From the NCBI RefSeq assembly GCF_036898095.1, contig NC_090757.1, positions 75,146,311 through 75,210,310 on the forward strand: a stretch of 64,000 nt of DNA, written 5' to 3'. The stretch is from Palaemon carinicauda. Taxonomy: Eukaryota > Arthropoda > Malacostraca > Decapoda > Palaemonidae. How positions within the stretch are numbered: the first letter of the stretch is position 1; every line of letters begins with the position of its first letter. A model generated the notes under the pieces. That model was not told the DNA's origin, searched no databases, and saw only the letters and a list, made by a program, of their open reading frames with translations. Both the position numbers and the translations under genes were made by a program. Shown piece by piece: positions 63,640 to 64,000 of the stretch.

Positions 63640-64000
63640 CGATCACTAACTCATCTTCCACCAATGAGAAATCATTAACCGGTTGATCGTTAGATCACTG
63701 TTTGCTGATCGCTAGCTCGTTGATAGCCAGATCCCCATTTTCTAGCTCATCTTTCTCTGATCATTGACCTCCAGTCTTGCCAATTACTAACGATCTCCGA
63801 TTGCTAGTGTGCCGATTGGCGATTGCTAATCAACCAGTCATCAGCTTGCTGATCACTAGCTCGCCGATCACTAGATTGCCTATTGCTAGTTGGTCTTTCT
63901 TTGATTATCGACCGGAGCTCGCTGATCTCTGACCAGCCAATCGTCAGCTTGCTGATCTCTAGCTTGCAGATCGCCAGTCCTCGATCGAGCGCTGATCGTC
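63640..64000 (+). repeat. Degenerate 15-bp repeat array rich in GATC
   Basis: Repeated GATCACTAGCTCGCC-like units (clearest at 63859-63890), with variants GATCTCTAGCTTGC and GATCGCTAGCTCG. It follows C4 gag and continues to the window end. One frame gives SPITS-like pentapeptides, but stops occur. Confidence 0.7.

Larger units (their letters stand above)
61918..64000 (+). mobile_element. DIRS1-like family C, copy 4 (C4), gag region only, runs off the window
   Basis: Gag-like sequence collinear with C1-C3 is recognisable from about 62200. The junction with the C3 3' region is at about 61917-62090. C4 has hairpins 1 and 2 and the 18-bp repeat, and continues past 64000. Confidence 0.65.

Noticed and set aside
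25271..64000. Endogenous virus or LTR retrovirus
   Set aside because: There are no LTRs, protease, DDE integrase or envelope. YR, inverted repeats and ICRs identify DIRS elements.

Overview
This is animal nuclear DNA, very probably from a decapod crustacean. It carries spliced exons of a conserved animal gene, long CT/TC microsatellites, an (AAT)-tailed LINE 3' end of a kind I associate from memory with shrimp and prawn genomes, and a dense nest of DIRS1-like tyrosine-recombinase retrotransposons, a group known to be common in Decapoda. I see no bacterial operons, tRNA, rRNA or CRISPR.

Layout. 1-630 is the tail of a decayed Tigger/TIGD transposase. About 1090-6062 is a decayed CR1-type LINE (SGNH-esterase ORF1, endonuclease-RT ORF2), broken by two insertions. 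A second, 5'-truncated copy follows at 6063-7322, and both copies end in a CT tract. 7370-13479 is DIRS element A (decayed, catalytic RT core missing). 13720-16421 holds five exons of cytoplasmic dynein 1 heavy chain (N-terminal tail) on the + strand. The next dynein exon is not in the window, so that intron is at least 47.5 kb long. It contains DIRS element B (18039-24556, the freshest copy), a same-strand array of four copies of DIRS family C (C1 25271-32523; C2 32524-46563; C3 46563-about 61917; C4 about 61918 to beyond the end), element D (39486-46281) inserted in C2, and element E (47911-54591) inside a larger insertion in C3. C3 also carries a 1.1 kb insertion with TTAAGC at both ends.

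How the genes work together. Each DIRS element encodes Gag, a reverse transcriptase/RNase H (RT/RH) and a tyrosine recombinase (YR). A, B, D and E each keep inverted terminal repeats (ITRs) and an internal complementary region (ICR) matching the fused outer ends, as expected for replication through a circular intermediate. C2 keeps its ICR split by D. In every lineage that can be scored, RT is in the +1 frame relative to Gag and YR is in -1 relative to RT, so YR shares the Gag frame. In B the YR frame is open from the Gag UGA through all of RT to the YR stop; in E it is open to one late UAG. The RT frames have no ATG before the conserved RT N-terminus, and in B and E the YR frame has no suitable early start. 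This suggests recoding at the Gag stop, the main candidate for something undescribed here. Two hairpins in family C gag also appear to keep pairing while their sequence changes.
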